Assembly (NCBI GenBank): GCA_023388935.1 | Contig: JAEWFG010000110.1 | Coordinates: 1-20,137 of the forward strand | DNA from: Pseudomonadota bacterium | GTDB taxonomy: Bacteria > Pseudomonadota > Alphaproteobacteria > Rhizobiales > Xanthobacteraceae | DNA length: 20,137 nucleotides | Direction: 5' to 3' | Shown: piece after piece, positions 1 to 7,794 of the stretch | How positions within the stretch are numbered: position 1 is the stretch's first letter | How the letters are laid out: every line of letters begins with the position of its first letter | Notes under the pieces: generated by a model | Seen by the model: only the letters and a program-made list of their open reading frames with translations | Databases searched by the model: none | What the model was told of the DNA's origin: nothing | Position numbers and translations under genes: made by a program

Positions 1-386
1 TCCGCACTGTAACCAAAGAAGTCCGGTGTACAGACCGCTCCATACGCTCGAGCGACTGTCTGGGTCTCATCGTGGAGATATGGAAACGGGAAATCATGAG
101 CCTTCGCAAAACCCTTCATATTCTCAAATGAGTCTTCGGGATAGCTCGCAGCGTCGTTCGAGCAAATCGCTGCAAAGCCTACGCCCTCCGACATCAGCAC
201 ACGGGCGTCCGAAACCATGCGGTCGATGACCGCTTTAACATAGGGACAATGGTTACAGATGAAGACGACGACCGTGCCTTTTTCACCCACAACCTCGTCC
301 AGCGCGTAAGTCTTGCCGTCGGTTGCTGGAAGCCGGAACTCGGCCGCCGGAGTATCAAGAACGACTTGGGTAGCTGATGCCGCCAT
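1..386 (-). CDS. Thioredoxin-fold / peroxiredoxin-like protein, C-terminus cut by window edge
   Basis: Reading the minus strand from the ATG at 386 gives 128 uninterrupted residues running off the left edge. It starts MAASATQVVLDTPAAEFRLP and contains FICNHCPYVKAV at about residues 42-53, a redox CxxC-type motif (CNHC) in the thioredoxin-fold position. It continues with FAAICSNDA and a VCTPDFFGY segment carrying the cis-proline (TP) typical of this fold. This pattern fits the peroxiredoxin-like (PRX-like 1, AhpC/TSA-related) family, probable cytoplasmic thiol oxidoreductases whose substrate is mostly unknown. There is no signal peptide. A strong ribosome site (AGGAGGT at 393-399 on this strand) sits 6 bases before the ATG and fixes the start. 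The gene lies 185 bases downstream of the DUF1185 gene on the same strand, so co-transcription is possible but not shown. Confidence 0.88.
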   Translation of the reverse strand, partial: MAASATQVVLDTPAAEFRLPATDGKTYALDEVVGEKGTVVVFICNHCPYVKAVIDRMVSDARVLMSEGVGFAAICSNDAASYPEDSFENMKGFAKAHDFPFPYLHDETQTVARAYGAVCTPDFFGYSA

Positions 387-571
387 ATCGCACCTCCTTA
401 TCTCCAAATATATGCTGACGACGGCCTGTCAGTTTCCAAAGCCTGCTCGCGTGTCGCGTCAGGCCAGTCAGTTCCGGTCTACCCCTGGGTGAGGATCAAC
501 TCCGGGCCAATGCGCCGCAGCATTTTTTTATGACCTCGCCGGCCTGCACCAGCACTAGATGCGATCCACCA

Positions 572-1162
572 CTAACTGTTGGCGAATGATGCGACTAGTG
601 CATCGACCTCCTTCTGATCCGGACCCTTGCATCGGGCGTTGGCGCGCGGACCTGTGGCATAGCCGATCCAAAGCACAATCTCGTGTGGCCGCGGCGCGTC
701 ATGGATCAGGACCGGCGTCGAATCGAAGGCATCGAGATCCCACCCCTCATCGAGAGGCCCGTAGACGAGATCGACCGTCGTGCCCGCCGGGCCCACCTTG
801 GCGTGGCCCGGAATGATGACGCGACCGCGTCTGATCGCGCCGCGCATCGCCATGCCGAGTCTCGGATGGATCATCGCGGCACCATGCTCAAGGTCGCCCC
901 CGGTGCCGACCACCGCCGCCTTAGTGTAGGCGCGCAGCTGCTCCGGACTTGCGCCGAGTGTCGCCAGCGCCGCGTTGGTGAGCGAAGCCGCGAGTTCGAG
1001 CGAATAATCGATCAGCGGCTTGAGATCGGCGCCGGCCGCCTTACCGGCGAGCGGGTTCTCGAAGACCGCAGCGATCGCAACGCGTCGCAGCGGGGGAATG
1101 ACGGGCGCGCCGTACTCGTTGTTGATCTCCTCGACGAGAGTGACGGTCTTGCGGATGGTCAT
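572..1162 (-). CDS. Amino acid synthesis family protein (DUF1185)
   Basis: An intact 196-residue protein beginning MTIRKTVTLVEEINNEYG. Recognisable features are the N-terminal strand followed by PPLRRVAIAAVFENPLAGK (about residues 24-42), AAVVGTGGDLEHGAAMIHPR in the middle, GRVIIPGHAKVGPAGTTVDL, and a C-terminal block with HDAPRPHEIVLWIGYATGPR. This is the DUF1185 / AA_synth family, whose length is usually close to 190-200 residues. The family name implies a link to amino-acid metabolism, but no reaction is established to my knowledge. It is cytoplasmic, with no membrane segment or signal peptide. The ribosome site before the ATG at 1162 is weak (ACGAG). No partner gene lies immediately upstream. 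Identification is from sequence pattern only; function remains open. Confidence 0.85.
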   Translation of the reverse strand: MTIRKTVTLVEEINNEYGAPVIPPLRRVAIAAVFENPLAGKAAGADLKPLIDYSLELAASLTNAALATLGASPEQLRAYTKAAVVGTGGDLEHGAAMIHPRLGMAMRGAIRRGRVIIPGHAKVGPAGTTVDLVYGPLDEGWDLDAFDSTPVLIHDAPRPHEIVLWIGYATGPRANARCKGPDQKEVDALVASFANS

Positions 1163-1564
1163 GATGTGCTCGTTCGCTATGTTCGATCAGGTTTTCTAAT
1201 TCACACGCGAAGACTAGCACCTCATCCCTTTCTGCGCAGGCAATTTAGACGTGTTGGGCCGCTATTGTCTCGAAGGGGAAGGTCAGCGCCGTGAGGCTCG
1301 CTCACGCGACGATCAAATAGCGTTCCTCGCATCGATTGCATGGTGAACGCGTGTCACGGACCGACGGCTTCTGGCACGTCGGTTATGCGGACACTTTGAA
1401 AACGACTCGATTTCGTTTTGAAAACGACTCGATCTCCCATCTCACTGACGCAGCTTACGATTTTCGCCTCGATTTTTTTGCCGATTTCGGAGCGCAAAAA
1501 ACCGAGGGGGTCTATTCTTCGATCAGCATTCACACCCCGCTAAACCGGTGCCCGTGGACACTGT
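1163..1564. other. Stretch without a convincing gene
   Basis: About 400 bases with lower GC than the neighbours and no reading frame with coding character. A 76-codon frame at 1336-1566 exists, but its codon use and composition look random. The one notable structure is the pair of 17-bp direct repeats at 1395-1433. The low GC and the repeat suggest decayed mobile-element DNA, which is inference. Confidence 0.5.
1395..1433 (+). repeat. Two 17-bp direct repeats with 22-bp period
   Basis: TTTGAAAACGACTCGAT occurs at 1395-1411 and again, identically, at 1417-1433. The start-to-start distance is 22 bp, close to two helical turns. Such spacing suits paired protein-binding sites, or the repeated terminal boxes seen in IS21-type elements. 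No neighbouring transposase survives, so the role is undecided. Confidence 0.75.
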
Positions 1565-1771
1565 GATTCAGAGGACGAGGAATCGGAGCCCGAGGGGTTT
1601 CCGTGGAATGGCGCCTCGCTCACCGAGCGCTAGTGGTACATCGCCTATGGGATGGAGGACGTCGAGTGGGCGCCGTTCAGCGATGATCCGCCGCGGCCAC
1701 CCCGGGCAGAGCCTCGACCAAGGCCATCCGCTCGCGTGATTCCCTTCCGAAAGCGGCGCGGCAGCGAATAA
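1565..1771 (+). pseudogene. Decayed hypothetical gene with in-frame amber codon
   Basis: One plus-strand frame from 1565 to the TAA at 1769-1771 has protein-like composition over 69 codons, interrupted only by a TAG at 1631-1633. Before the stop it is acidic (DSEDEESEPEGFPWNGASL). After it comes WYIAYGMEDVEWAPFSDDPP, followed by a proline/arginine-rich tail ending RVIPFRKRRGSE. No start codon with a ribosome site is visible upstream; a TAA lies at 1541-1543. I do not recognise the family. Reading it as a gene broken by a point mutation is inference from the continuity of frame and composition across the stop. Confidence 0.35.
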
Positions 1772-1822
1772 CCTGGGAAATTTCCCCGGTTACGCGGTGA
1801 TCCCCCAGGTGAGGATCGATTT

Positions 1823-1981
1823 TTACTTGGGACCGAAAGCGCTAATGAGCCCGATCAAAATGGGTATGAGCGCGACGCAAGCCCACAAACCTGGTGCGCT
1901 AGAGCTTAGGCCAGCAACGAGGATCCAGAGGCCAAAGCCCACGATGAAGGCCGAGATCGCATAGGCGACTGCTGTGTTCAT
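1823..1981 (-). CDS. Small membrane protein, 52 aa, function unknown
   Basis: The minus-strand ATG at 1981 opens a 52-residue protein (MNTAVAYAISAFIVGFGLWI...). It has two hydrophobic segments, roughly residues 5-25 and 30-48, separated by a short SSSAPG turn, and ends in AFGPK. It is predicted to be an inner-membrane hairpin protein. A longer frame extends upstream to 2191, but that extension is charged and non-hydrophobic. The 1981 ATG has its own GAGGA ribosome site nine bases upstream, so the short form is preferred. Small two-helix proteins like this are common in rhizobial genomes and their role is unknown. It stands alone, facing away from the large signalling genes. Confidence 0.65.
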   Translation of the reverse strand: MNTAVAYAISAFIVGFGLWILVAGLSSSAPGLWACVALIPILIGLISAFGPK

Positions 1982-2020
1982 CGGTCGATCCTCAAGCAAT
2001 ACGGGATCGATGTCCTCTAG

Positions 2021-2332
2021 GACTCGCGGCAGGCCAAAACGTTCCAACGACATGTCGCCGCGCGCAGTGCGTACGCTAAGGCTGTCGCGTGGGAGATCGC
2101 CGTCCAGGACCAGGGCCTGCCGGCGGCGCGGCTCGAGGCTGCCCGAGAGGCCACCGCGGAGGCCTGCCGCGAGCTGTTGCTGGCCGGCCATTCTCCGGTC
2201 AGTGCGACATCAGCAGAGAAGAACTTCAGCACGCTTCCGCAGGAGGTGGTGGGCCGATCGCTGGCCCTCGATCTGATCCACACCGTGCCGCTGTCGCTCC
2301 GGAAGATCACCAGGTACGGGAAGAGCAAATGA
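2021..2332 (+). pseudogene. 5'-truncated hypothetical protein remnant
   Basis: A plus-strand frame follows a TAG at 2018-2020 and ends at the TGA at 2330-2332. It has coding character, with GC-rich third positions and helical alanine/glutamate-rich stretches such as AVAWEIAVQDQGLPAARLEA and TAEACRELLLAGHSPVS. The C-terminus is VGRSLALDLIHTVPLSLRKI followed by a short basic tail. There is no ATG or GTG in frame before the conserved-looking part, so the N-terminus is missing. I do not recognise the family. The most likely reading is the C-terminal 80-100 residues of a gene whose start was lost. An unusual start codon or a purely fortuitous frame is also possible. Confidence 0.4.
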
Positions 2333-2877
2333 AGCGCCGGCTGATGCGGTAGTTATCCTTCGCACCCCTCCCCCAGTAGGCGCACTGAAAACGCACTGAT
2401 GAATCCCTGAGGGGCTCCGTGTCTCCCGCGAGCCAAAGCGGCTCGTATGGGCTCAGGTGCGTGCCAAGTTACGCAGCGGTTTTCCGAGGGACACAGATAG
2501 CCGACGGCTACCAAAGGGAGACCGGACGCCGAGGTGCTGACAGGACCGTCTTTCGAGCGCCTTCTGTCTATTGGTGGGTGGGAGTTCGGCCCAAGTCATT
2601 GATCATTTCCAAATAGTCCTGAAGTTTCAATGGCGGTTCTTGCGAAAGGAGGTCTGCGGCTGGCTTGGGGCTCTGGGGCGGCAGCAGCGGCGACTTTTGA
2701 GAGGCGTTTGAAGCGGCGTGTACGTTTCTCGTCCCAGATGAAAGCCGATTCCGAGGCGCCAGATCGATGCCGTGTCTCAACTGGGCAGACGCGTGAAACA
2801 CCAGCGAGCCGCCCAACCGTAGACTGCCACCATAACCGGAATCGGGGTAGCATAGTGTCCCTCAGGAGCGCGTGCTC
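2333..2877. other. Intergenic stretch before the cyclase gene
   Basis: About 545 bases without a gene I can support. Frames present on both strands (for example 2568-2816 minus, ending LEMINDLGR) have no ribosome site and no recognisable motif. The promoter of the cyclase gene must lie near the right end, but I see no clear -35/-10 pair. Confidence 0.4.
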
Positions 2878-4653
2878 ATGGAGCAGGAGCGACCAGGCAG
2901 GGTCGGACGCAGGCTCGCAGCCATAGTCGCGGCTGATGTGGCGGGCTACTCGCGGCTCATGGGCCTCGATGAGGTCGGCACCGCCCGCACCCTCCGAGAA
3001 CACCGCAAGGCTACCGACGCTCTCGTGGCGAAGCACGGCGGTCGGCTCGTCAAGACCACGGGAGACGGCGTGCTGCTTGAGTTCCCCTCGGTGGTCGATG
3101 CGGTCGAATGCGCCGTGGCGATGCAAACGGTGATGGCCGAGCGGAACACCGGTGTGCCCGAGGACCGGCGTATGCTGCTTCGGATCGGGGTTAACCTCGG
3201 AGACATCCTCATCGAGGGCGAGGATATTCTTGGCGATGGTGTCAACGTCGCGGCTCGGCTTGAGGGCATCGCGGAGCCGGGCGGCATCTGTCTCTCGTCG
3301 TCCGCTTACGAACAGGTTCACGGCAAAGTCGCAGTCGAGTTCACTGACCTCGGCGAACAGAAGCTCAAGAACATCGCTCGACCGATCCGAGCCTATACGG
3401 TCGGCCTGAGCGCGAATGCTCATCAAAGCGCCCCGCTGCCATCTTCAGCTCCGCATCTGTCTATCGTGGTGCTGCCGTTCGCAAACATCGGCGGCGATCC
3501 TGAGCAAGAGTACTTCGTGGATGGCGTGACCGAGAGCCTGACCACGGACTTATCGCGCATCAGTGGCTCGTTCGTGATTGCGCGTAATACTGCGTTCACT
3601 TTCAAAGGCAAGCCCGTTGACGTAAAGAAGCTAGGACGTGAGTTGAACGTCCGCTATGTGCTTGAAGGTTCGATGCAGCGCGGCGGTAACCGGCTTCGGG
3701 TAAATGTCCAGCTGATCGACGCCGAGACCGGAAATCACCTGTGGGCCGAGCGCTTCGACAAACCGGTCGCCGACCTCTTCGATATGCAGGACGAAATTGT
3801 ATCGCGGCTCGCCAATACGCTGAACGCGCAATTGATTGCGGTCGAAGCGCGGCGAGCAGAGCGTTCTCCCCATCCCGACGCGACTGACTTGTGTTTCCAA
3901 GGCGCTGCGTGGTTCAACAGGGGCCGAACCCCCGAGTACATGGCACAAGCGCGCGGCTTCTTTGAACGGGCCTTGGCCCTCGAACCGGGAAATGTTGAGG
4001 CACTCGTCGGCGCAGCGCGAGTTAATTTTGCAATTGGCGCCAACCTCTTTTTTAACGACAATCGGATAGAACATCTCACCGCAGCCGAGGCGGCCGTCAC
4101 AAAGGCGCTGTCCTTGGCACCGAACCATCCCATGGCTCATTGCGTCTTGGGCCTTGGGCAAACTTTTACGAACCGAGCGGCTCAAGGTATCGCCGAATGC
4201 GAGCGGGCGTTGACGCTGGATCGGAACTTGGCCCAAGCGCACGCTAATATCGGGATTGCAAAGCTTTATCTCGGGCGGGGCGAGGAAACCGAAGCCCATG
4301 TGGAGCAGGCGCTCCGTCTCTCTCCCCACGATACACACATCTACATCTGGAATATGCGTGTCGGTCTCGCCAAATTTTGGCAGGGCGCCGACGCTGAAGC
4401 GCTTGTTTGGCTGCACCGGAGCCTTGAGGCCAACCGAAATTACCCCCTTGCGCATTTCTATCTGGCGGCTGTCTTGGCGCACGTCGGTGACCTGGATGAG
4501 GCACGGGCTACAGCGCAGGCGGGCCTTGCGCTTAATCCGAGCTTCAGTATCCGCCGCTTTCGCATTAACACCCCAAGCAACCATCCCGTGTATCTGGCCG
4601 GACGCGAGCGCCTTTGTGAGGGCCTGCGGATGGCCGGGGTGCCGGAAGAGTGA
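2878..4653 (+). CDS. Class III adenylate cyclase with TolB-like domain and TPR repeats
   Basis: A 591-residue protein. Residues about 10-180 form a class III nucleotide cyclase domain. Metal-binding aspartates are D20 (AADVAGYSRLM) and D63 (TTGDGVLLEF). The ATP-selecting pair is K59 and D116 (DILGDGVN), and the transition-state pair N123/R127 (NVAARLE). All are present, so it should make cyclic AMP from ATP. Residues about 195-330 form a TolB-N-like domain (SIVVLPFANIGGDPEQEYFV through LFDMQDEIVSRLANTL). The rest is a TPR solenoid (LEPGNVEALVGAARV, AQAHANIGIAKLYLGRGEET) expected to bind protein partners or regulate the cyclase. There is no membrane segment. I chose ATG 2878 because AGGAG at 2864-2868 is nine bases upstream; GTG 2872 is too close. 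A wrecked paralogue follows after 24 bases. Confidence 0.9.
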   Translation: MEQERPGRVGRRLAAIVAADVAGYSRLMGLDEVGTARTLREHRKATDALVAKHGGRLVKTTGDGVLLEFPSVVDAVECAVAMQTVMAERNTGVPEDRRMLLRIGVNLGDILIEGEDILGDGVNVAARLEGIAEPGGICLSSSAYEQVHGKVAVEFTDLGEQKLKNIARPIRAYTVGLSANAHQSAPLPSSAPHLSIVVLPFANIGGDPEQEYFVDGVTESLTTDLSRISGSFVIARNTAFTFKGKPVDVKKLGRELNVRYVLEGSMQRGGNRLRVNVQLIDAETGNHLWAERFDKPVADLFDMQDEIVSRLANTLNAQLIAVEARRAERSPHPDATDLCFQGAAWFNRGRTPEYMAQARGFFERALALEPGNVEALVGAARVNFAIGANLFFNDNRIEHLTAAEAAVTKALSLAPNHPMAHCVLGLGQTFTNRAAQGIAECERALTLDRNLAQAHANIGIAKLYLGRGEETEAHVEQALRLSPHDTHIYIWNMRVGLAKFWQGADAEALVWLHRSLEANRNYPLAHFYLAAVLAHVGDLDEARATAQAGLALNPSFSIRRFRINTPSNHPVYLAGRERLCEGLRMAGVPEE

Positions 4654-4677
4654 GGGCTTAGGGATTAGGGCAGCCGA

Positions 4678-4920
4678 TGTCAGACCCTATTGCAGTCAGC
4701 CGACGCCTCGTCGCAGTCTTCGCAGCGGATGTTGAGGGCTACAGCCGGCTCATGGGCGCTGACGAGGTCGGCACGCTCCAAGGGCTGACCGAACGGAGGG
4801 CGATCCTCGACCGGTACATTGGGGACACAGGGGCCGCATAGCAAATACGGCGGGCGACAGTGTCCTTGAGGGGTCTGTGCGCAAAGCGGCAGGGAAGGTT
4901 CGCATCACCATGGAGCGGTA
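4678..4920 (+). pseudogene. Collapsed third cyclase/TolB paralogue
   Basis: From ATG 4678 the frame reads a cyclase N-terminus (MSDPIAVSRRLVAVFAADVE, then GYSRLMGADEVGTL) and stops at a TAG (4837-4839). One base out of frame the family continues with RIANTAGDSVL, the second metal-aspartate block. Restoring one base in GGGGACACAGGGG repairs the frame. Directly after GDSVL comes EGSVRKAAGKVRIT, which belongs in the TolB-like domain roughly 200 residues later (compare VLEGSVRKASGKVRI in the next gene), and then a TAG at 4918-4920. So most of the cyclase domain and the start of the TolB domain have been deleted, and the rest of the protein is gone. The deletion joined two places that both encode VL followed by a glutamate or alanine-glutamate, which suggests recombination at short homology. 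It cannot encode a working cyclase. Confidence 0.85.
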
Positions 4921-4922
4921 GC

Positions 4923-6488
4923 GTGCGCTATTTCTTTGCGGACTACATTCTCGACACCGTCCGGCGAGAGCTGCATCGTGGCCCCGATGTGGTCCCTACC
5001 GCACCGCAGGTTTTCGATCTGCTCGATTACTTGGTCCGCAACAGGGAGCGCGTCGTCAGCAAAGACGATCTCGTGAACGCAATTTGGAACGGACGTATCG
5101 TATCCGACGCGGCGCTGACGACCCGTCTAAACGCGGCGCGAAGCGTGATCGGCGATACCGGCGAAGAACAGCGCCTGATCAAGACGCTGCCGCGAAAGGG
5201 CTTTCGGTTCGTTGGTGCGGTGCACGAAGGGGATAGGCCTTCTGGTACTGTGGTCGTCCCAAACAGCGGCGTGGAAGCGCCAAAGCCCGCACTCGCGCTC
5301 CAAGACAAGCCTTCCATCGCGGTATTGCCGTTCGAGAACATGAGCGACGATCCCGAGCAGGAGTATTTTGCGGACGGAATGGTCGAGGAGATCACGACGG
5401 CGCTCTCCCGCTTCAAATGGTTGTTCGTGATTGCACGCAATTCGAGCTTTACGTTTAAAGGCAAAGCCGTTGATGTAAAGGAGGTCGGACGCAGGCTCGG
5501 CGTGCGCTATGTCCTCGAGGGATCTGTTCGCAAGGCGTCCGGGAAAGTTCGCATCGCAGGACAGTTGATCGATGCGGTGACAGGCACGCACATTTGGGCA
5601 GACAGGTTCGAGCGTGACCTGACGGATGTTTTTGCACTTCAGGACGAAGTGACGGTCGCCGTTGTCTCAGCTATTCAGCCAAAGTTGCTTCAAACGGAAA
5701 TTGCCATGGCGACGCGGCGGCGATCAGAGAACCTGTCCGCCTATGATTTTTTTCTCCGAGCCCTGCAACAGTATTACCAACCGACCCGCGAAGGGGTGGC
5801 CGAGGCGATAAGGCTGGCTCATCGCGCCCTGGAGTTGGACCCTGGGTTTGGCCTTGCCGCGGCTCTGGAAGGTGCCGGCCACGGGCTCAACGTCCTTCAT
5901 GGCTACGCCATCGATCCTCAACGCGACCGCAACGAAGCAGTTCGGCTTCTTCGCTTGGCATTGAGCCTCGACGATAACGATCCAGAAACGTTAGCATGGG
6001 CTTGCCTGATCTCGGCGTACCACGTCGGCGACTGTGAAAGCGCGATCGAAATGGCTGACCGGGCGGTCGCGCTCAACTCCAATTCATATTGGGCATGGAA
6101 TTGCAGAGGCAATGTCTATAGAATTGCGGGGCTGCCGGAGGAAGCGATCCGGAGCTTTGAACACGCCCTTCGCGTGAGCCCGGTAGACCCGCGCCTACAC
6201 CGAGCGCTTTCTGGGATGGGCGTCTCCTTTATCGAGCTTTGTCGCTTTGACGAGGCAATCGCCGCAGGGAAGAAAGCCCAACGTCAGAACCCCTCCTATT
6301 CGCCAGCTTACCGCTGTCTCGCATCCGCCTTCGCCCATCTCGGACGCGACGTTGAGGCCCGTGAGGCGGCGGCGCGTCTGCTTGAGACCGATCCTGCATT
6401 TACAATATCTTCGTGGATCGCTCGGGGCGGACAATCAAACGCGAAGCTGATGACTGAGGGTCTTCGGAAAGCGGGGTTGCCCGAATGA
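4923..6488 (+). CDS. OmpR-type winged-helix protein with TolB-like and TPR domains
   Basis: A 521-residue protein. Residues 1-100 are a winged-helix DNA-binding domain of the OmpR/PhoB C-terminal type (RYFFADYILDTVRRELHRG, PQVFDLLDYLVRNRERVVSK, LPRKGFRFVG as the wing). After a linker comes a TolB-like domain (SIAVLPFENMSDDPEQEYFA to LQDEVTVAVVSAIQPKLL) and then TPR-type helices to the end. There is no phospho-receiver domain, so any signal probably enters through the TPR or TolB part. It is likely a cytoplasmic transcription regulator. The frame is open back to 4860, but that extension overlaps the upstream fossil. GTG 4923 has GGAG seven bases before it and begins at the family's usual VRYFFADYILD, so it is the start. 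It shares its TolB-TPR body with the cyclase at 2878. Confidence 0.88.
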   Translation: MRYFFADYILDTVRRELHRGPDVVPTAPQVFDLLDYLVRNRERVVSKDDLVNAIWNGRIVSDAALTTRLNAARSVIGDTGEEQRLIKTLPRKGFRFVGAVHEGDRPSGTVVVPNSGVEAPKPALALQDKPSIAVLPFENMSDDPEQEYFADGMVEEITTALSRFKWLFVIARNSSFTFKGKAVDVKEVGRRLGVRYVLEGSVRKASGKVRIAGQLIDAVTGTHIWADRFERDLTDVFALQDEVTVAVVSAIQPKLLQTEIAMATRRRSENLSAYDFFLRALQQYYQPTREGVAEAIRLAHRALELDPGFGLAAALEGAGHGLNVLHGYAIDPQRDRNEAVRLLRLALSLDDNDPETLAWACLISAYHVGDCESAIEMADRAVALNSNSYWAWNCRGNVYRIAGLPEEAIRSFEHALRVSPVDPRLHRALSGMGVSFIELCRFDEAIAAGKKAQRQNPSYSPAYRCLASAFAHLGRDVEAREAAARLLETDPAFTISSWIARGGQSNAKLMTEGLRKAGLPE

Positions 6489-6642
6489 ACCCGATGCCCC
6501 GCCTCGCTCCCTGTGACGAACACGCGGCCCTGTGAACCTTGGCGGCGGCTTGTTGGCCCTTTTGCGAAGTATCCGCTTGCCCCGTCGAGGTCCGCGGGGA
6601 GGGAATAGCGGACTCGATTTGCTCACGTTGAGTTCTTCGCAT

Positions 6643-6661
6643 TTTGACCCATTTGAGACAT
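6643..6661 (+). repeat. Left copy of 19-bp direct repeat flanking the hydrolase
   Basis: TTTGACCCATTTGAGACAT here matches 17 of 19 bases of the copy at 7795-7813, in the same orientation. It lies 82 bases downstream of the hydrolase stop codon. It resembles a dispersed intergenic repeat; its role is unknown. Confidence 0.65.
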
Positions 6662-6742
6662 GGTCAAACTTCGTCGCGCACCTCGAGGAGTTAGATCAGT
6701 AAGCCGAAATGCGGAAACAAGTAGTTCGTGGTGGAGACCTAT

Positions 6743-7723
6743 TCACGTCGGCGCAAGCTTCATCATTGCGAGCGCCGCTCGACCGTTGGGCCCATACGGA
6801 TGGCCGAGCGATTCCGCCATCTCCAGATGATGATAGTTGGGTGATTCGATCACTTGCACGGGTTTACCTGCAGCTTTGACCGCAGCGGCGAAGTCACGGC
6901 TCTGGCGCTGAAAATCAGGGCTCTCGAGCGTGCCATATGTGACAGTAATCGGCGCGTGTAACTTGTCGATGTGCCGCTGTGCACTCATCGCGTCGGCCAT
7001 CGAGTCAGTGAAATTTACATAGCTGCGGCGCCAGGAGAGACGAACGGCCGTCATGTCGTACAAGCCGCTCATGCACAATCCGCCCTTCACGATGTTTTCA
7101 GGAAGCCCGAACTCATTCTGCCAGTCTGTGGTAAGAGCGACGCCACAGAGATGTCCCCCCGAAGAGTGGCCCCCAACAAAGACACGCTCCGGATCGCTAT
7201 CGAAGCTCGCGGCATTCTTGTAAACCCACGCGATTCCCTTCCGCACTTGGGCGGCCATCGTCCCGAGGTCTCCACCGGCCTCCTTAATGGCAATGAAATC
7301 CAGTGCCACATAGTGGGCGCCAGCATTGATGAACATCTCGGCGGGGTAGCCATACCCGGCTGCTGAACCTACCAGCCAGTTGCCACCATGGATAAAGACG
7401 AACACCGGCGCTTTAGGGCGGCTGGTTCGGTAAATATCGAGCTTCTCGATTTCGGTCGGCCCGTAGGCAACGCGCTGCGGGGCACCGATACGGGCCCGCA
7501 CAGCTTCACTGTTGCTGCCAAGACGTTTGCCTACATCGGCGATAAGGGGTTCGTAGTAAACTTGGTCGTAGGACGCGTCGAGTTCGAGCTGGTCGTAGTC
7601 CATGAAGACCAACTGTCCTTTGTGATGCGGCGGCGGCCCCACCTGACATCCTTCGGCGAAAGCCGACGTCGTCGCCATGACCGCGGCCGTTCCCAGCATG
7701 GTCCTGCGGTTGATCTGCTTCAC
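6743..7723 (-). CDS. Exported alpha/beta hydrolase, arylformamidase/BD-FAE-like
   Basis: A 326-residue protein. The N-terminus QINRRTMLGTAAVMATTSAFA has a twin-arginine followed by a hydrophobic stretch and a small-residue cleavage site, so Tat export to the periplasm is likely. The body is an alpha/beta hydrolase. The oxyanion-hole motif is HGGNW (residues 112-116), the nucleophile serine is S187 in GHSSGG, the acid is probably E267 or D270 in TLESPDF, and the catalytic histidine is H298 or H299 in NYHHLEM. This layout matches carboxylesterases of the kynurenine-formamidase / BD-FAE group; the natural substrate is unknown. GTG 7723 follows GGGAGGG by four bases. A frame continues upstream to 7813, but it lacks a ribosome site and would bury the signal peptide. 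It is monocistronic on the minus strand. Confidence 0.85.
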   Translation of the reverse strand: MKQINRRTMLGTAAVMATTSAFAEGCQVGPPPHHKGQLVFMDYDQLELDASYDQVYYEPLIADVGKRLGSNSEAVRARIGAPQRVAYGPTEIEKLDIYRTSRPKAPVFVFIHGGNWLVGSAAGYGYPAEMFINAGAHYVALDFIAIKEAGGDLGTMAAQVRKGIAWVYKNAASFDSDPERVFVGGHSSGGHLCGVALTTDWQNEFGLPENIVKGGLCMSGLYDMTAVRLSWRRSYVNFTDSMADAMSAQRHIDKLHAPITVTYGTLESPDFQRQSRDFAAAVKAAGKPVQVIESPNYHHLEMAESLGHPYGPNGRAALAMMKLAPT

Positions 7724-7794
7724 TTGACCCTCCCCATTGCCGAATGATGTTGCGGCAGCGAGCAGGGTACATAATGATCGGGTAAATGTCTGCC

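Noticed and set aside
509..529. Short hairpin AATGC/GCATT followed by seven T, terminator-like
   Set aside because: The stem is only 5 bp, and both neighbouring genes run on the opposite strand, so the T-run is on the wrong side.
483..1815. Similar words CCCTGGGTGAGGATCAA (483) and CCCAGGTGAGGATCGA (1803)
   Set aside because: Short, imperfect and isolated; probably chance in GC-rich DNA.
2568..2816. 82-codon minus-strand frame ending LQDYLEMINDLGRTPTHQ
   Set aside because: Its end looks protein-like, but there is no ribosome site, no known family and a random N-terminal half.
2596..3426. 276-codon minus-strand frame opposite the cyclase domain
   Set aside because: It runs antisense to clearly conserved cyclase sequence and has no ribosome site or motif; it is a GC-rich shadow.
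3631..4584. 317-codon minus-strand frame opposite the TPR region
   Set aside because: It is antisense shadow of a gene with clear TPR motifs.
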